Assembly: GCF_002591915.1 (NCBI RefSeq)
Contig: NZ_NIHB01000002.1
Span: forward strand, 690,133-754,132
From: Marinicella litoralis
GTDB lineage: Bacteria; Pseudomonadota; Gammaproteobacteria; Xanthomonadales; Marinicellaceae
Length of the DNA stretch: 64,000 bases
Direction: 5' to 3'
Position 1 is the first letter of the stretch, and each line of letters begins with the position of its first letter. The notes under the pieces were generated by a model. It made no database searches, was not told the DNA's origin, and saw only the letters and a program-made list of their open reading frames with translations. The translations under genes were made by a program, and so were the position numbers. This document shows positions 1-7,978 of the stretch, piece after piece.

Positions 1-517
1 GGACAATAAGTTGGGGTGAAAAATTGGCATAATTCTGTGAACTGACCAAAATGGCTTTGGTGTGCTTCAGTAAACGGCTTTCCAATGGTTTAATCAGCCG
101 ATACAGAGTTTTCATTAATCTCGAACTGTGCGCTGTGACCATATCAGAATGCCAACTGATCACCCAAGGAATTTGCTTGGCAACTCGATTAAACAACAGT
201 TGAAGCAAACTGGGATTTGGCCAATGTAAATGAATCAAATCAGGCTTTTGATCGGCAATTATTTGATTGACTTGCCGATTGAACCCCAGCATCAACGGTG
301 TATGAAAAACAGGCCGTGAAGACTTCAATCGAATTAAACTCACACCCAGCTCCTCACTCAATTCTGTCGGGGAAATCAGTTTGCCCCATTGGTGATTATG
401 CACCAAAACGGTGACTTGATGTCCTTGCTTAACTTGTTCACGAGATAAATCAAATAAATATGACTCCATCCCACCTCGATAAGGAGGATAGAATTTACCG
501 ATGTGAAGAAGTTTCAT
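1..517 (-). CDS. Glycosyltransferase family 4 protein (partial, C-terminus outside window)
   Basis: The first 172 codons of a cytosolic glycosyltransferase, probably GT4/GT-B fold, that would transfer a sugar from an activated donor during surface polysaccharide synthesis. The N-terminus reads MKLLHIGKFYPPYRGGMES, the usual GT4 opening with a glycine loop after the first strand. It is followed by an LIHLHWPNP segment and WHSD, typical of the acceptor-binding half. The donor-binding domain with the E-x7-E motif lies beyond the window edge. The ATG at 517 is the natural start. It lies 12 nt downstream of a DUF2304 gene and is co-directional with a GT2 gene, so it looks like the third gene of a small polysaccharide operon. 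The acceptor and donor sugars cannot be told. Confidence 0.85.
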   Translation of the reverse strand, partial: MKLLHIGKFYPPYRGGMESYLFDLSREQVKQGHQVTVLVHNHQWGKLISPTELSEELGVSLIRLKSSRPVFHTPLMLGFNRQVNQIIADQKPDLIHLHWPNPSLLQLLFNRVAKQIPWVISWHSDMVTAHSSRLMKTLYRLIKPLESRLLKHTKAILVSSQNYANFSPQLIV

Positions 518-529
518 AATGGCTTGGTT

Positions 530-865
530 TTACTTATCCTCTTTCAGGGAATCTTCAATGATTGCAAGCTTTTGCGTTAGCCTGCGGATTTTACGTTCCT
601 TCTGAGTCAGCGCCATATCCATGGTCAGCATTCGGACTAAAATCATACTGATGGCCAATACCAAAATAAGCGTTGGTGGATAAGTTACACCCAGCTTTAA
701 TGCCACCCAATCGACCACTTTAGGGAATACTGACAATAAAATAGCAGACACCGCCACCATCAACCACCATGTCGCATAAGGTCCATGCATTTTGCCTTTT
801 CTGACCAAGTATAAAATGCTGATAGACAACAATGCGCCAATGATAAGGATAGTAAGGTTTGTCAT
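530..865 (-). CDS. DUF2304 family small membrane protein
   Basis: A 111-residue membrane protein with three hydrophobic segments (about residues 3-20, 30-47 and 62-80) and a charged, helical C-terminal tail of about 30 residues rich in K, R and E. This matches the DUF2304 family, whose members commonly sit next to dolichyl-phosphate-mannose-synthase-like GT2 enzymes in polysaccharide loci. Its ATG overlaps the stop of the upstream GT2 gene by 4 nt, implying translational coupling. Biochemical function is unknown; a role as membrane partner of the GT2 enzyme is inferred from context only. Confidence 0.8.
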   Translation of the reverse strand: MTNLTILIIGALLSISILYLVRKGKMHGPYATWWLMVAVSAILLSVFPKVVDWVALKLGVTYPPTLILVLAISMILVRMLTMDMALTQKERKIRRLTQKLAIIEDSLKEDK

Positions 866-1542
866 TTTGTTTGCTTGGCTCCAATATTAGCAATACATAA
901 GGTGGTGGTCTGCATCATGTATTTCAATACCACCAACCATGAACTGAAGACCCTCGATTTACCGTCGTATCGATCCTGCATTTTAACAGGAACTTCGACA
1001 ATTGTTAATCCGGATTTTAACAGCATCAACAAAACGCCCACATCTTGGTAATCCAACATACTGGCTTGTCTCAATGACAGCACCTCGATGGCTTTTTTGT
1101 TATACAGTCTGAACCCTGACGTTAAATCTTCAATTTTAATGTGGGTCAAAAATTTAAAGAATGACCAGGCCATTTTTTTCAATCGGCTTAATCGATCAGG
1201 AAATGTACCTATCACCACATCAGTTGAGTTGTTTTTATAGGCCTGACACAATGAATGCACTTCTTCCGGCAAATGCTGGCCATCTGCATCCATGGTAATC
1301 ACATGATCATAACCATATTGTAAAGCATACCTGATGCCTGTTTGAGTGGCACCCCATGCGCCCAACTGCACGGTTAAGCACAGGCATTTGATTCCATGTG
1401 ATTTAACCACTTCAACTGTGTCATCTTGACTCAAATCATCAACCACCAACACATCACCTTCAACCAAATCAATCAGTTTCGGTAACAACGCCTTGAGGTT
1501 ATCAGCTTCATTGAAAGCAGGAATCACAATTAGTGTCTTCAT
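862..1542 (-). CDS. Glycosyltransferase family 2, polyprenyl-phosphate sugar synthase type
   Basis: A 226-residue GT-A fold glycosyltransferase. Near the N-terminus are VIPAFNEADNL and the VVDDLSQDDT nucleotide-binding segment, then the DADGQH metal-binding DxD motif (about residues 85-90). LTSGFRLYNKKA in the second half is characteristic of the DPM1/polyprenyl-phosphate mannose or glucose synthase group. There are no C-terminal membrane helices, so it is the short form, perhaps relying on the adjacent DUF2304 membrane protein. Members move a sugar from a nucleotide donor to a polyprenyl phosphate on the cytosolic face of the inner membrane. The specific sugar is not predictable. Confidence 0.88.
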   Translation of the reverse strand: MKTLIVIPAFNEADNLKALLPKLIDLVEGDVLVVDDLSQDDTVEVVKSHGIKCLCLTVQLGAWGATQTGIRYALQYGYDHVITMDADGQHLPEEVHSLCQAYKNNSTDVVIGTFPDRLSRLKKMAWSFFKFLTHIKIEDLTSGFRLYNKKAIEVLSLRQASMLDYQDVGVLLMLLKSGLTIVEVPVKMQDRYDGKSRVFSSWLVVLKYMMQTTTLCIANIGAKQTK

Positions 1543-1552
1543 GACATGATTA

Positions 1553-1581
1553 TTGAATTAAAATAGAAAGCACGTTATAAA
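1553..1581 (+). promoter_or_regulatory. Candidate sigma-70 promoter for the rightward glycosyltransferase
   Basis: TTGAAT (1553-1558) and TATAAA (1576-1581) separated by 17 nt lie in the divergent gap between the leftward GT2 gene and the rightward GT4 gene. Transcription would start near 1588, right at the hairpin described next. Seen by eye only; AT-rich gaps give such matches by chance. Confidence 0.4.
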
Positions 1582-1586
1582 CCATG

Positions 1587-1612
1587 TGCACCAATTAGTG
1601 GTGCATTTTTTT
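1587..1612 (+). terminator. Terminator-like hairpin at the 5' end of the GT4 gene
   Basis: A perfect 7-bp stem TGCACCA / TGGTGCA with loop ATTAG is followed by seven T residues, one G and seven more T. It has the form of a rho-independent terminator on the + strand, but no + strand gene lies upstream in the window. It sits just before the GT4 start, so it could be a leader element, terminate an unseen short transcript, or be fortuitous. Confidence 0.45.
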
Positions 1613-1636
1613 GTTTTTTTGTTGATTTTACAAGCC

Positions 1637-2716
1637 ATGCCAAAACAAACTCAAATCATTCATGACATGTTCCAAATAAAAGGTGGTGGCGAGCGTTTGG
1701 TCATTGCCATGTGTCAAGGTTTAGATACCGATTTACTGACAGCACACATTGGACCTAATACCTTTGATTTAAGCCAAATCAATGGTGATGTCATTAATTT
1801 AGATGCACTGAGCAGAATTCATGGCATCAAAACTTGGCGTTTAGCCAAGGCTTTCAAAAACCTAAAAACCGAACAAAACTGTTATGAACAAATTATTTAC
1901 AGTGGCGTGGCAAGTCCGTTGGCTGTGCATCATTTTCCGACCGCAAAAAATATATTTTACTGTCACACACCGCCAAGATTTGTTTATGATAAAAAATCAT
2001 ATTATGCCGATGGCTTCAACCCCCTTAAAAGAATGGCATTCAATTTATTGGTGAATTGGTTCAAGCCTCAATATGAAAAAGCCATCAAGCAGATGGATGT
2101 GGTGTTAACCAATTCTCATTATGTTCAAGCCAGAATCAAATCCACCACTGGGCTTGACGCTGCTGTCATTCATCCACCCTGTGACACCCACCGGTTTAAG
2201 TGGATTGCACAAGGTGATTACTATTTATCCATGGCCAGGCATGATGATTTAAAACGAATCGACAGCATCATCAAAGCATTTTTAAAAATGCCAGATAAAA
2301 AACTCATCATTGCATCTGGAGGCGGTCAAACCGATGCCTTAAAAAGAATCGCCGGCAATGCAAAAAACATTTCATTCACCGGCTGGTTGAATGAGGCCAA
2401 GATGATGAGTTTGTTGGGAAACTGTTTGGCCACCATCTACGTACCATTGGATGAAGACTTTGGCATGACCCCAGTAGAATCCATGTCAGCGGGCAAACCG
2501 GTCATCTGCTCAAACCATGGCGGCTTATTAGAAACAGTGATTGATGGAGTCACTGGTTATTTTGTATCCTCAGAGAACTTGGTTAATGACATCATCCAGA
2601 AAGTCAATCTGTTAAGCAACAACCATCAAGCCAGCCTCATGCGCAGCGCTTGTGAAGAACGCGCTGGATCATTCGACACCCAACTGTTCCTAAAAAAACT
2701 CAAAGAATTTCTATAA
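1637..2716 (+). CDS. Glycosyltransferase family 4 protein
   Basis: A 359-residue GT-B glycosyltransferase. The N-terminal domain opens HDMFQIKGGGERL, the glycine-rich acceptor-side loop. The C-terminal domain carries EDFGMTPVESMSAGKPVI, the E-x7-E donor-phosphate motif of GT4 enzymes, followed by GGLLETVIDGVTGYFV. It probably adds a hexose during surface glycan assembly in the cytosol. An upstream in-frame ATG at 1586 would add 17 hydrophobic residues (MHQLVVHFFVFLLILQA), but that stretch overlaps the hairpin and T-run and the predicted transcription start, and GT4 enzymes are cytosolic. The ATG at 1637 is therefore preferred, although no clear Shine-Dalgarno precedes either. Divergent from the GT2/DUF2304/GT4 set. 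Confidence 0.87.
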   Translation: MPKQTQIIHDMFQIKGGGERLVIAMCQGLDTDLLTAHIGPNTFDLSQINGDVINLDALSRIHGIKTWRLAKAFKNLKTEQNCYEQIIYSGVASPLAVHHFPTAKNIFYCHTPPRFVYDKKSYYADGFNPLKRMAFNLLVNWFKPQYEKAIKQMDVVLTNSHYVQARIKSTTGLDAAVIHPPCDTHRFKWIAQGDYYLSMARHDDLKRIDSIIKAFLKMPDKKLIIASGGGQTDALKRIAGNAKNISFTGWLNEAKMMSLLGNCLATIYVPLDEDFGMTPVESMSAGKPVICSNHGGLLETVIDGVTGYFVSSENLVNDIIQKVNLLSNNHQASLMRSACEERAGSFDTQLFLKKLKEFL

Positions 2717-2778
2717 GTCTGCGACCCTTTTGACCTAAACGCCGTCTTATAGGGTATGTTGTATGAAAAAATAATATT

Positions 2779-3330
2779 TTGAGCTATTTTAATCAAACCA
2801 TAGATGACATCACCAAACGTCAAATCTCCCACGGCAAGCAACGTGCGTGTAGACAGGTGTATGATGCTTTCTCAACTGCGGTCTTTAATTTGGCATTCAA
2901 GATGTTACAAAACAGAGAAGATGCCTTTGATGTGATGCAAAACACGTTTATTGTGGCATTTCAAAAGGCCACTCAGTGGTCTGGGGATGTGGCCTTCGGT
3001 TTTTGGTTAAGAAAAATTGTCATCAATCAATGCTTGGATCAAATCAAGCAAAACTACCAACAACTCACGGTAGAATCCCAACATCTGGCTCAACAGGTTG
3101 ATGGCATCAATTACGACAAACAATACGATGCCAATTACCTTTTAAGTCAACTTCCACCCTTATCCCGTTCGATACTTTGGTTGTACGAAGTGGAAGGAAT
3201 GACTCACCAAGAGATTGCAGACATGTATCAAATGTCAACCAGCTTTTCAAAATCACAATTATCCCGCAGTAAACAATTGCTGCATAAGTGGCTCCAAAAT
3301 CAGGAGGATCAAAGTGAACAACGATTATAA
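2779..3330 (+). CDS. RNA polymerase sigma factor, ECF (sigma-70) family
   Basis: A 183-residue group 4 sigma factor. Region 2 spans about residues 18-85 (ending GFWLRKIVINQCLDQIKQ). Region 4 spans about residues 120-172, with the helix-turn-helix EGMTHQEIADMYQMSTSFSK. Regions 1 and 3 are absent, as in ECF factors. The start is a TTG at 2779; no in-frame ATG precedes region 2, and the upstream ATG at 2763 hits a stop after three codons. It overlaps the next gene by 17 nt. That gene encodes a single-pass membrane protein, so the pair is organised like sigma/anti-sigma operons, with a PDZ envelope protein third. The inducing signal is unknown, presumably an envelope signal. Confidence 0.88.
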   Translation: MSYFNQTIDDITKRQISHGKQRACRQVYDAFSTAVFNLAFKMLQNREDAFDVMQNTFIVAFQKATQWSGDVAFGFWLRKIVINQCLDQIKQNYQQLTVESQHLAQQVDGINYDKQYDANYLLSQLPPLSRSILWLYEVEGMTHQEIADMYQMSTSFSKSQLSRSKQLLHKWLQNQEDQSEQRL

Positions 3331-3784
3331 AACAGACATCAATTATTGGCTTAACAAGCAAACACAGGAAAATCCGCCCAGAGATGCTTTTGATGGCATC
3401 ATGGACAAAATCCATCAGTCAAAAAGACAGCGAAGCTTCAGGCTACCTGCCATGGCTGCTGCTGTTTTTGCTGGAATCCTGTTGTGGATGTTGCCCCAAT
3501 TTAATAACAGCCAATCTGACCAATTACAGCTGTTAACAAGAAAAATATCTATGATAGAACATGTGGTTCGCAATGAAGTGGTCAATCACACGGCACCCGG
3601 ATCACCTGTCTTAGAAAAAATGGTTTCCATGGAAAACTGGTTGGATCAATTGGACCTCAATATCGCGCAAACCGATGACACCAACCAAAAACTCGAGTTG
3701 TTACATGCCAAACTCGAAATTCTCGATGACCTGGTGGCTTTGCACAAAAGGCTCAAGCCCAGATCCAGTGATCAAGTTATTTAA
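3314..3784 (+). CDS. Putative membrane anti-sigma factor-like protein
   Basis: A 156-residue protein starting at a GTG at 3314, chosen because a perfect AGGAGG (3302-3307) lies 6 nt upstream. About 45 cytosolic residues precede one membrane helix (around 44-62, within LPAMAAAVFAGILLWMLPQF). About 95 residues follow, probably periplasmic and mostly helical. Topology and position immediately after an ECF sigma gene, with overlapping ends, suggest that it holds the sigma factor at the membrane. No zinc-type H-x3-C-x2-C motif is visible, so this would not be a ZAS-type anti-sigma. The role is inferred from context; the sequence itself is not diagnostic. Confidence 0.62.
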   Translation: MNNDYKTDINYWLNKQTQENPPRDAFDGIMDKIHQSKRQRSFRLPAMAAAVFAGILLWMLPQFNNSQSDQLQLLTRKISMIEHVVRNEVVNHTAPGSPVLEKMVSMENWLDQLDLNIAQTDDTNQKLELLHAKLEILDDLVALHKRLKPRSSDQVI

Positions 3785-3809
3785 CGAACAGATAAAAAAG
3801 GTGAAAAAA

Positions 3810-5084
3810 ATGAAATTAAGAGCAGCCATACTAACCAGTCTATTGGGTGTCAGCAGTCTACTTTCTGCTGAAGACACACAAGAACACGTCAACGTCAATG
3901 TTACCAATGGTGAAGGCAAAGTTGTCATAGTCAAAGACGGAAAAACCATTGAAGAAATGTTTGCTGTCGATGCGGACACAGACATCGATGATACAGTTCA
4001 AGCCATATTAACTAAACACGGCATTGACCAAGATAACAACAAAGATATCCATAAAGTGACCAAAATGATGAAACATCAGGGTAAAAATATGGTCTGGGTT
4101 CAAAAAAGTGATGACGTCAATGTCAACTTAGAAAATGGCCAAGCCACTGTCATCATTAAAAAAGACAACAATGGTGAAGTAGAAACTTATGAACGAATCA
4201 TTGAGGTCGATGAAGACACCGACATCGATGCCTTGGTGGATGAAATGATGGCAGAACATGGCATTGAAGTGGGCGACGCAAAAGTTCACCGTAAGGTCAT
4301 CAAATTGGATAAACACATTGCCCAAATTGACAGCAACAAGCCCCGCATGGGTTTTATGGCCAGTGTAGAGGACCAAGGTTGGAAAATTGTTTCAGTGGTT
4401 CAAGACAGTGGTGCTGCAGAAGCCGGCATGGCCAAAGGTGATGTTGTCATCAGCATTGACGGCAAAAGCACCGCCAAAGGCGGCTTGGGATTGACCGAGT
4501 TTATCGCCATGGATCACAAAGAAGGCGATGTCAGTGAAGTCATGGTATTGCGTGATGGTAAAAAAGTAAAATTAGCCATCACTGCCAAAGTCCTCGACTC
4601 CCCAGACATCATTATGGAACTCAAAGACGGTAACAAATGGTTCTCATCATCTGGCAATGATTTTAAATTCAAAACAGGTGATTTGGATGAGAAATTTGAA
4701 GGCTTGCATGTTGATGTTGAGCATTTGGAACAAATGGTAGAAGGCTTGGGCGATCATAACATCCGTGTGGTAACCACTGGTGATGCCGATGCTTACTTTT
4801 TTGCAGGCAGTAAAATGAATCAATGGTTGGGTAAAAATCACCATTTTTCCACCATCACTGAATCATTGGGCAATTATTTTGGAACCACCGAAGGTGTATT
4901 GGTATTGGAAGTAGACCAAAACAATAAACTGGGGCTGAAAGACGGCGATGTGATTCAATCAATCAATGGCAATAAAGTGAGCTCACCCAAAGAGGTCATT
5001 AAAATCATGTCTGGATTCAAATCCGATGAAGCCATTGAAATTAAAATCATGCGAGAAAAAGAAACCCTATATTTAGAGTCTTAA
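3810..5084 (+). CDS. Exported double-PDZ protein with a duplicated N-terminal module
   Basis: A 424-residue exported protein. Residues 1-20 (MKLRAAILTSLLGVSSLLSA) form a signal peptide. Residues about 27-89 and 103-169 are two copies of one module: each starts VNVN, continues with a V/I-rich strand, then V-D-x-DTDID, then a helix ending in H-GI and a K-rich strand. Two PDZ domains follow (about 177-262, with GAAEAGMAKGDVVISIDG, and about 358-422, with LGLKDGDVIQSINGNKV). No protease domain is present, so it is not DegP-like in activity. The start at ATG 3810 is supported by AAGGTG six bases upstream; GTG 3801 is an alternative. It is the third gene of the sigma/anti-sigma operon, 25 nt after the anti-sigma-like gene. 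It probably binds envelope proteins or senses their state; this is inference. Confidence 0.8.
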   Translation: MKLRAAILTSLLGVSSLLSAEDTQEHVNVNVTNGEGKVVIVKDGKTIEEMFAVDADTDIDDTVQAILTKHGIDQDNNKDIHKVTKMMKHQGKNMVWVQKSDDVNVNLENGQATVIIKKDNNGEVETYERIIEVDEDTDIDALVDEMMAEHGIEVGDAKVHRKVIKLDKHIAQIDSNKPRMGFMASVEDQGWKIVSVVQDSGAAEAGMAKGDVVISIDGKSTAKGGLGLTEFIAMDHKEGDVSEVMVLRDGKKVKLAITAKVLDSPDIIMELKDGNKWFSSSGNDFKFKTGDLDEKFEGLHVDVEHLEQMVEGLGDHNIRVVTTGDADAYFFAGSKMNQWLGKNHHFSTITESLGNYFGTTEGVLVLEVDQNNKLGLKDGDVIQSINGNKVSSPKEVIKIMSGFKSDEAIEIKIMREKETLYLES

Positions 5085-5087
5085 AGA

Positions 5088-5117
5088 TTGCCTTTGTATT
5101 CTGATTTTTGATAGAAT
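5088..5117 (+). promoter_or_regulatory. Promoter of the tRNA-Val transcript
   Basis: TTGCCT (5088-5093) and TAGAAT (5112-5117) are separated by 18 nt and followed by ACGCGCAC. A GC-rich discriminator directly after the -10 is typical of stable-RNA promoters under stringent control. It is the only convincing promoter before the tRNA; a TTGACA at 5189-5194 is too close to the tRNA to serve it. Expected start is near 5124. Confidence 0.55.
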
Positions 5118-5147
5118 ACGCGCACTTTGACAATCAAAGCAAAAATG

Positions 5148-5180
5148 GCAAAGCCCAATTCAATGGGCTTTGCTTATTTT
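5148..5180 (+). terminator. Hairpin with T-rich tail between the promoter and tRNA-Val
   Basis: GCAAAGCCCA / TGGGCTTTGC forms a perfect 10-bp stem (5148-5157 with 5164-5173), a 6-nt loop, then TTATTTT. It has terminator form and lies downstream of the tRNA promoter and upstream of the tRNA. A second small hairpin, CTTTGA-CAA-TCAAAG, sits at 5125-5139. It could terminate read-through, attenuate tRNA transcription or be a processing signal. Confidence 0.5.
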
Positions 5181-5201
5181 AAACTGATTTGACATCAAAA
5201 T

Positions 5202-5276
5202 GGACGCGTAGCTCAGCGGGAGAGCACCTCGTTGACATCGAGGGGGTCACTGGTTCAATCCCAGTCGTGTCCACCA
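5202..5276 (+). tRNA. tRNA-Val (anticodon GAC)
   Basis: A 75-nt cloverleaf with encoded CCA. The acceptor stem is GGACGCG paired with CGTGTCC (one G-T pair). The D-arm is GCTCAGCGGGAGAGC. The anticodon stem CCTCG / CGAGG encloses the loop TTGACAT, giving anticodon GAC. The T-arm is ACTGG-TTCAATC-CCAGT, followed by ACCA. It reads valine codons GUC/GUU. It is a single tRNA with no neighbouring tRNA genes, and I see no integrase or mobile element next to it. Confidence 0.96.
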
Positions 5277-5310
5277 CTCTATTGACCTGACCCAGGTCTT
5301 CAAGGAAGCT

Positions 5311-5841
5311 TTAAACTGATTGTTCATAAGCTTGTTTAATCCAAGCCATCAACTCATCATCAACTTCAGACACATCCGTTAATTGAACGCGATGGGTGCA
5401 CATGGTGCCGAACGGACCTGAATCCTCTAAGCGCCCACAGACCTCCTTACCCTTTAGTTTCAATCCCAAGTCAATTCGTGATTTGGTGGCTGGCTTTATC
5501 AAGACAAACTGGTGTTTTCTGATAAAACTGACAGCGGCTTTTTTCGGTGTTTGTGTGATGTCGCTACCCAATGCATTGATTTTAGTAATCAATGATTCAC
5601 AAATCGGTCTTAAATGCTCCTTGCCTTTATATTGACCTTCTACCAAATCAACCTCATTTTGCGAAGCGGCATCTGATTCGCGTGTCTTGTGTGCGACGAA
5701 ATTGGCAAAACCATAAGTGAAATCATGTTCAGACTTAAGGAAATCTATCATGGCTTTGTGCTTCTCCAAGCCAGTAGATCTGAGTAACTGAACCCAGTGG
5801 TCCAATGGTTGACCCGTTTTTACCAATAAACCTTTTTCCAT
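5311..5841 (-). CDS. DUF4287 / DUF5655 domain protein
   Basis: A 176-residue soluble protein in two parts. The N-terminal half (about 1-55) has KTGQPLDHWVQLLRSTGLEK and a following HDFTYGFANFVAHK, matching the DUF4287 helical domain. The C-terminal half (about 75-170) matches DUF5655, a small alpha/beta domain often found with DUF4287 or in predicted transport/nuclease-associated proteins. There is no signal peptide. It lies 27 nt after the leftward multihaem cytochrome gene and may share its transcript, but a functional link is doubtful. Biochemical role unknown. Confidence 0.75.
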   Translation of the reverse strand: MEKGLLVKTGQPLDHWVQLLRSTGLEKHKAMIDFLKSEHDFTYGFANFVAHKTRESDAASQNEVDLVEGQYKGKEHLRPICESLITKINALGSDITQTPKKAAVSFIRKHQFVLIKPATKSRIDLGLKLKGKEVCGRLEDSGPFGTMCTHRVQLTDVSEVDDELMAWIKQAYEQSV

Positions 5842-5868
5842 ACTGCCTCCCGAATGAATGACTGAAAT

Positions 5869-7743
5869 TTATTGTGGCACAATGTTATCTATGAATGTCA
5901 TCACCATATCGACCGGTTCAGAACGACCATAAGACTCCCACAATGTTTTCATGAATGCGCCTCGACTTTGATCCGCCGGTCCTTCAGTCCAAGAGCGATT
6001 ACACATTTGATTCTCTGTTTCAAACATGCCTTCAGTCGCTTCACGTTCAAGGAATTCGATGTATTCTTTGCTGGCAATTTGATACTTTAATGTGGCTTCA
6101 ACTGTAAAAGGCCCAGTCATTCCTGTCAGCGGGATTTGGTAATTGCTCACATCATAATTGACCACTTGGCCTGTATTATTTGGGTGTAGCGGATAGCTGA
6201 CAGGTACCGATTTCAATTCAATGTCAGTGGCACCACGAAACCCCAACGGAGGGATTCTGTTGTCTTTGACTATGCAATTATTCAATGCAAAGTGAAACAT
6301 TTTATCGCCATCGTCTTCAGTCACTTCGCAAGCCCCATTGCCAACACCATTGGCGTCTGGATCCCAGATACCTTGTAATGATTCATATATTTTTACTGGT
6401 GGGTTCTCAGTTAAGACTCCAGTGGCTACATCGTAAGCCCCACTTTCCCAAATCACTTGGTTACTGACGTCTTTGGCCACCACATGTAACCACATTCGAC
6501 GACCTTCTGGGTAGCCTGTCGGTAATTTATGACCCGTTTTATTCGTTACTTTGACATCCAAAGTCAATAAATCATCAGTCACCGAAACCACTTCAGGTTC
6601 AATGAGTGCACTTTGATTTTGTAACATGTTATAGGCATAAGATGTGGTTAAATCAAAAGCATCCTTGCGACCTGTGTCATTGGCTTCAAGCTCATCACCA
6701 TACAAAGCTTTCAACACCTGTGGAATCCAAGTATTGCCACCAGCAAATTGATGGGTTCTTAAATTGTCCTGCCTGCGTCCTGCAACATCATAGTCACAAG
6801 CCCTGGCATTGATACTGTCTGATTGGGGCATGTGACAACCTTGACAGGTTTCTCCTTGGGTAATGATCGGAAAGTCACCGTCAAAGTTATCATCCAATCC
6901 ATCACGATAAATCAAATCTGCAAAATATGAATTTTTCCATTCTGCATAGGTTCTTTCAATGGGCATGGCTAAATTGGTTTCTATGCCATTGTCCCAAAGC
7001 TTCTGAGACACCTCCATTGAGCCACCATTTTGAATGGTTGGAGATGATACGTTATGACAGGAACCACAAAACTCGGAGGATTGTAAGAAACTTGAATACT
7101 CCCAGGCATGTAAGGCCGGGGTACCACCGTCGTCATAATCAATGGCATCATAGGGACCTTTCCTGCAAGGTTCTCCACCACCCACTGAACAAACCTCATC
7201 GTCCAGCCAAACACTGCCGTTTTCTATGATTTGTGGTTCATTGGCGGGACCCAATTCATCAACGCGGTGACAAAAATGACAGCTTACACCACCAAAGTCA
7301 TTGGAATTACTGTGTTCAGAAGTGTATCCAGTATCAAAGCCTGCATCTAATTCACAACCATTGGCACCATCAATCAATGGCGCACCATCAACCGCAGGTT
7401 TGACCACATTGCCTTTATACCAGCCCATAGGGGCATGACACTTCAAACACCAATCACCAACACCAGGCTGGTCATTATTGGCCACATCCAAAGCCGCCCA
7501 AAACAGCGGATCCCTGCCGGCATTGGCTTTCATTGAACCCACCCAAGTGCTGTAAGGCATATTGATTTCATCATCTGTAACGCCACCACCTTTGTGACAA
7601 CCCGCACAATCAGCAGAACTGGACAATGGAAATGACAGCCCAGGTTGGGTGCCATGTGGGGTGAAATCGACGTTGCCACTTGCCTGGACTTGAAAATCAA
7701 GGGTCAAAAATAAAACAAAAATCAAGAGTGAGGTAATTTTCAT
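5869..7743 (-). CDS. Periplasmic multihaem c-type cytochrome (five CxxCH motifs)
   Basis: A 624-residue exported protein with a signal peptide at residues 1-22 (ending VQASG). Five haem c motifs are visible: CAGCH (46-50), CLKCH (99-103), CHFCH (155-159), CGSCH (226-230) and CQGCH (300-304), all in the N-terminal half. A later TGHKLPTGYPEGRR segment and beta-rich C-terminal half follow; this combination is seen in cytochrome c554/hydroxylamine-oxidoreductase-like relatives of unknown substrate. It would be matured by the Ccm system and carry electrons in the periplasm. No oxidoreductase partner or cytochrome-biogenesis gene is adjacent. The electron donor and acceptor cannot be inferred. Confidence 0.85.
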   Translation of the reverse strand: MKITSLLIFVLFLTLDFQVQASGNVDFTPHGTQPGLSFPLSSSADCAGCHKGGGVTDDEINMPYSTWVGSMKANAGRDPLFWAALDVANNDQPGVGDWCLKCHAPMGWYKGNVVKPAVDGAPLIDGANGCELDAGFDTGYTSEHSNSNDFGGVSCHFCHRVDELGPANEPQIIENGSVWLDDEVCSVGGGEPCRKGPYDAIDYDDGGTPALHAWEYSSFLQSSEFCGSCHNVSSPTIQNGGSMEVSQKLWDNGIETNLAMPIERTYAEWKNSYFADLIYRDGLDDNFDGDFPIITQGETCQGCHMPQSDSINARACDYDVAGRRQDNLRTHQFAGGNTWIPQVLKALYGDELEANDTGRKDAFDLTTSYAYNMLQNQSALIEPEVVSVTDDLLTLDVKVTNKTGHKLPTGYPEGRRMWLHVVAKDVSNQVIWESGAYDVATGVLTENPPVKIYESLQGIWDPDANGVGNGACEVTEDDGDKMFHFALNNCIVKDNRIPPLGFRGATDIELKSVPVSYPLHPNNTGQVVNYDVSNYQIPLTGMTGPFTVEATLKYQIASKEYIEFLEREATEGMFETENQMCNRSWTEGPADQSRGAFMKTLWESYGRSEPVDMVMTFIDNIVPQ

Positions 7744-7978
7744 GAAGTTTAATGATGGAACAATGAGTTGAACAGAATAATTATATGGAATTAATCAATG
7801 ATTTCCTACAACCCGAGTGTTTTAAATAAAAAATTATTCAAATAATAGACCCGATTCTCAGAATCAAGCCATATTTTGCTGCCAAAACGATAATTAAAAT
7901 GTGCAACAGGTGGTGAGCTACTGATAGAGCACATCAACCTAAAACATGAAATATAAAATAAACTTTAAGGAGAACATT

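Noticed and set aside
5189-5194. TTGACA as a -35 for tRNA-Val
   Set aside because: It lies 8 bases before the tRNA, so the -10 would fall inside the tRNA.
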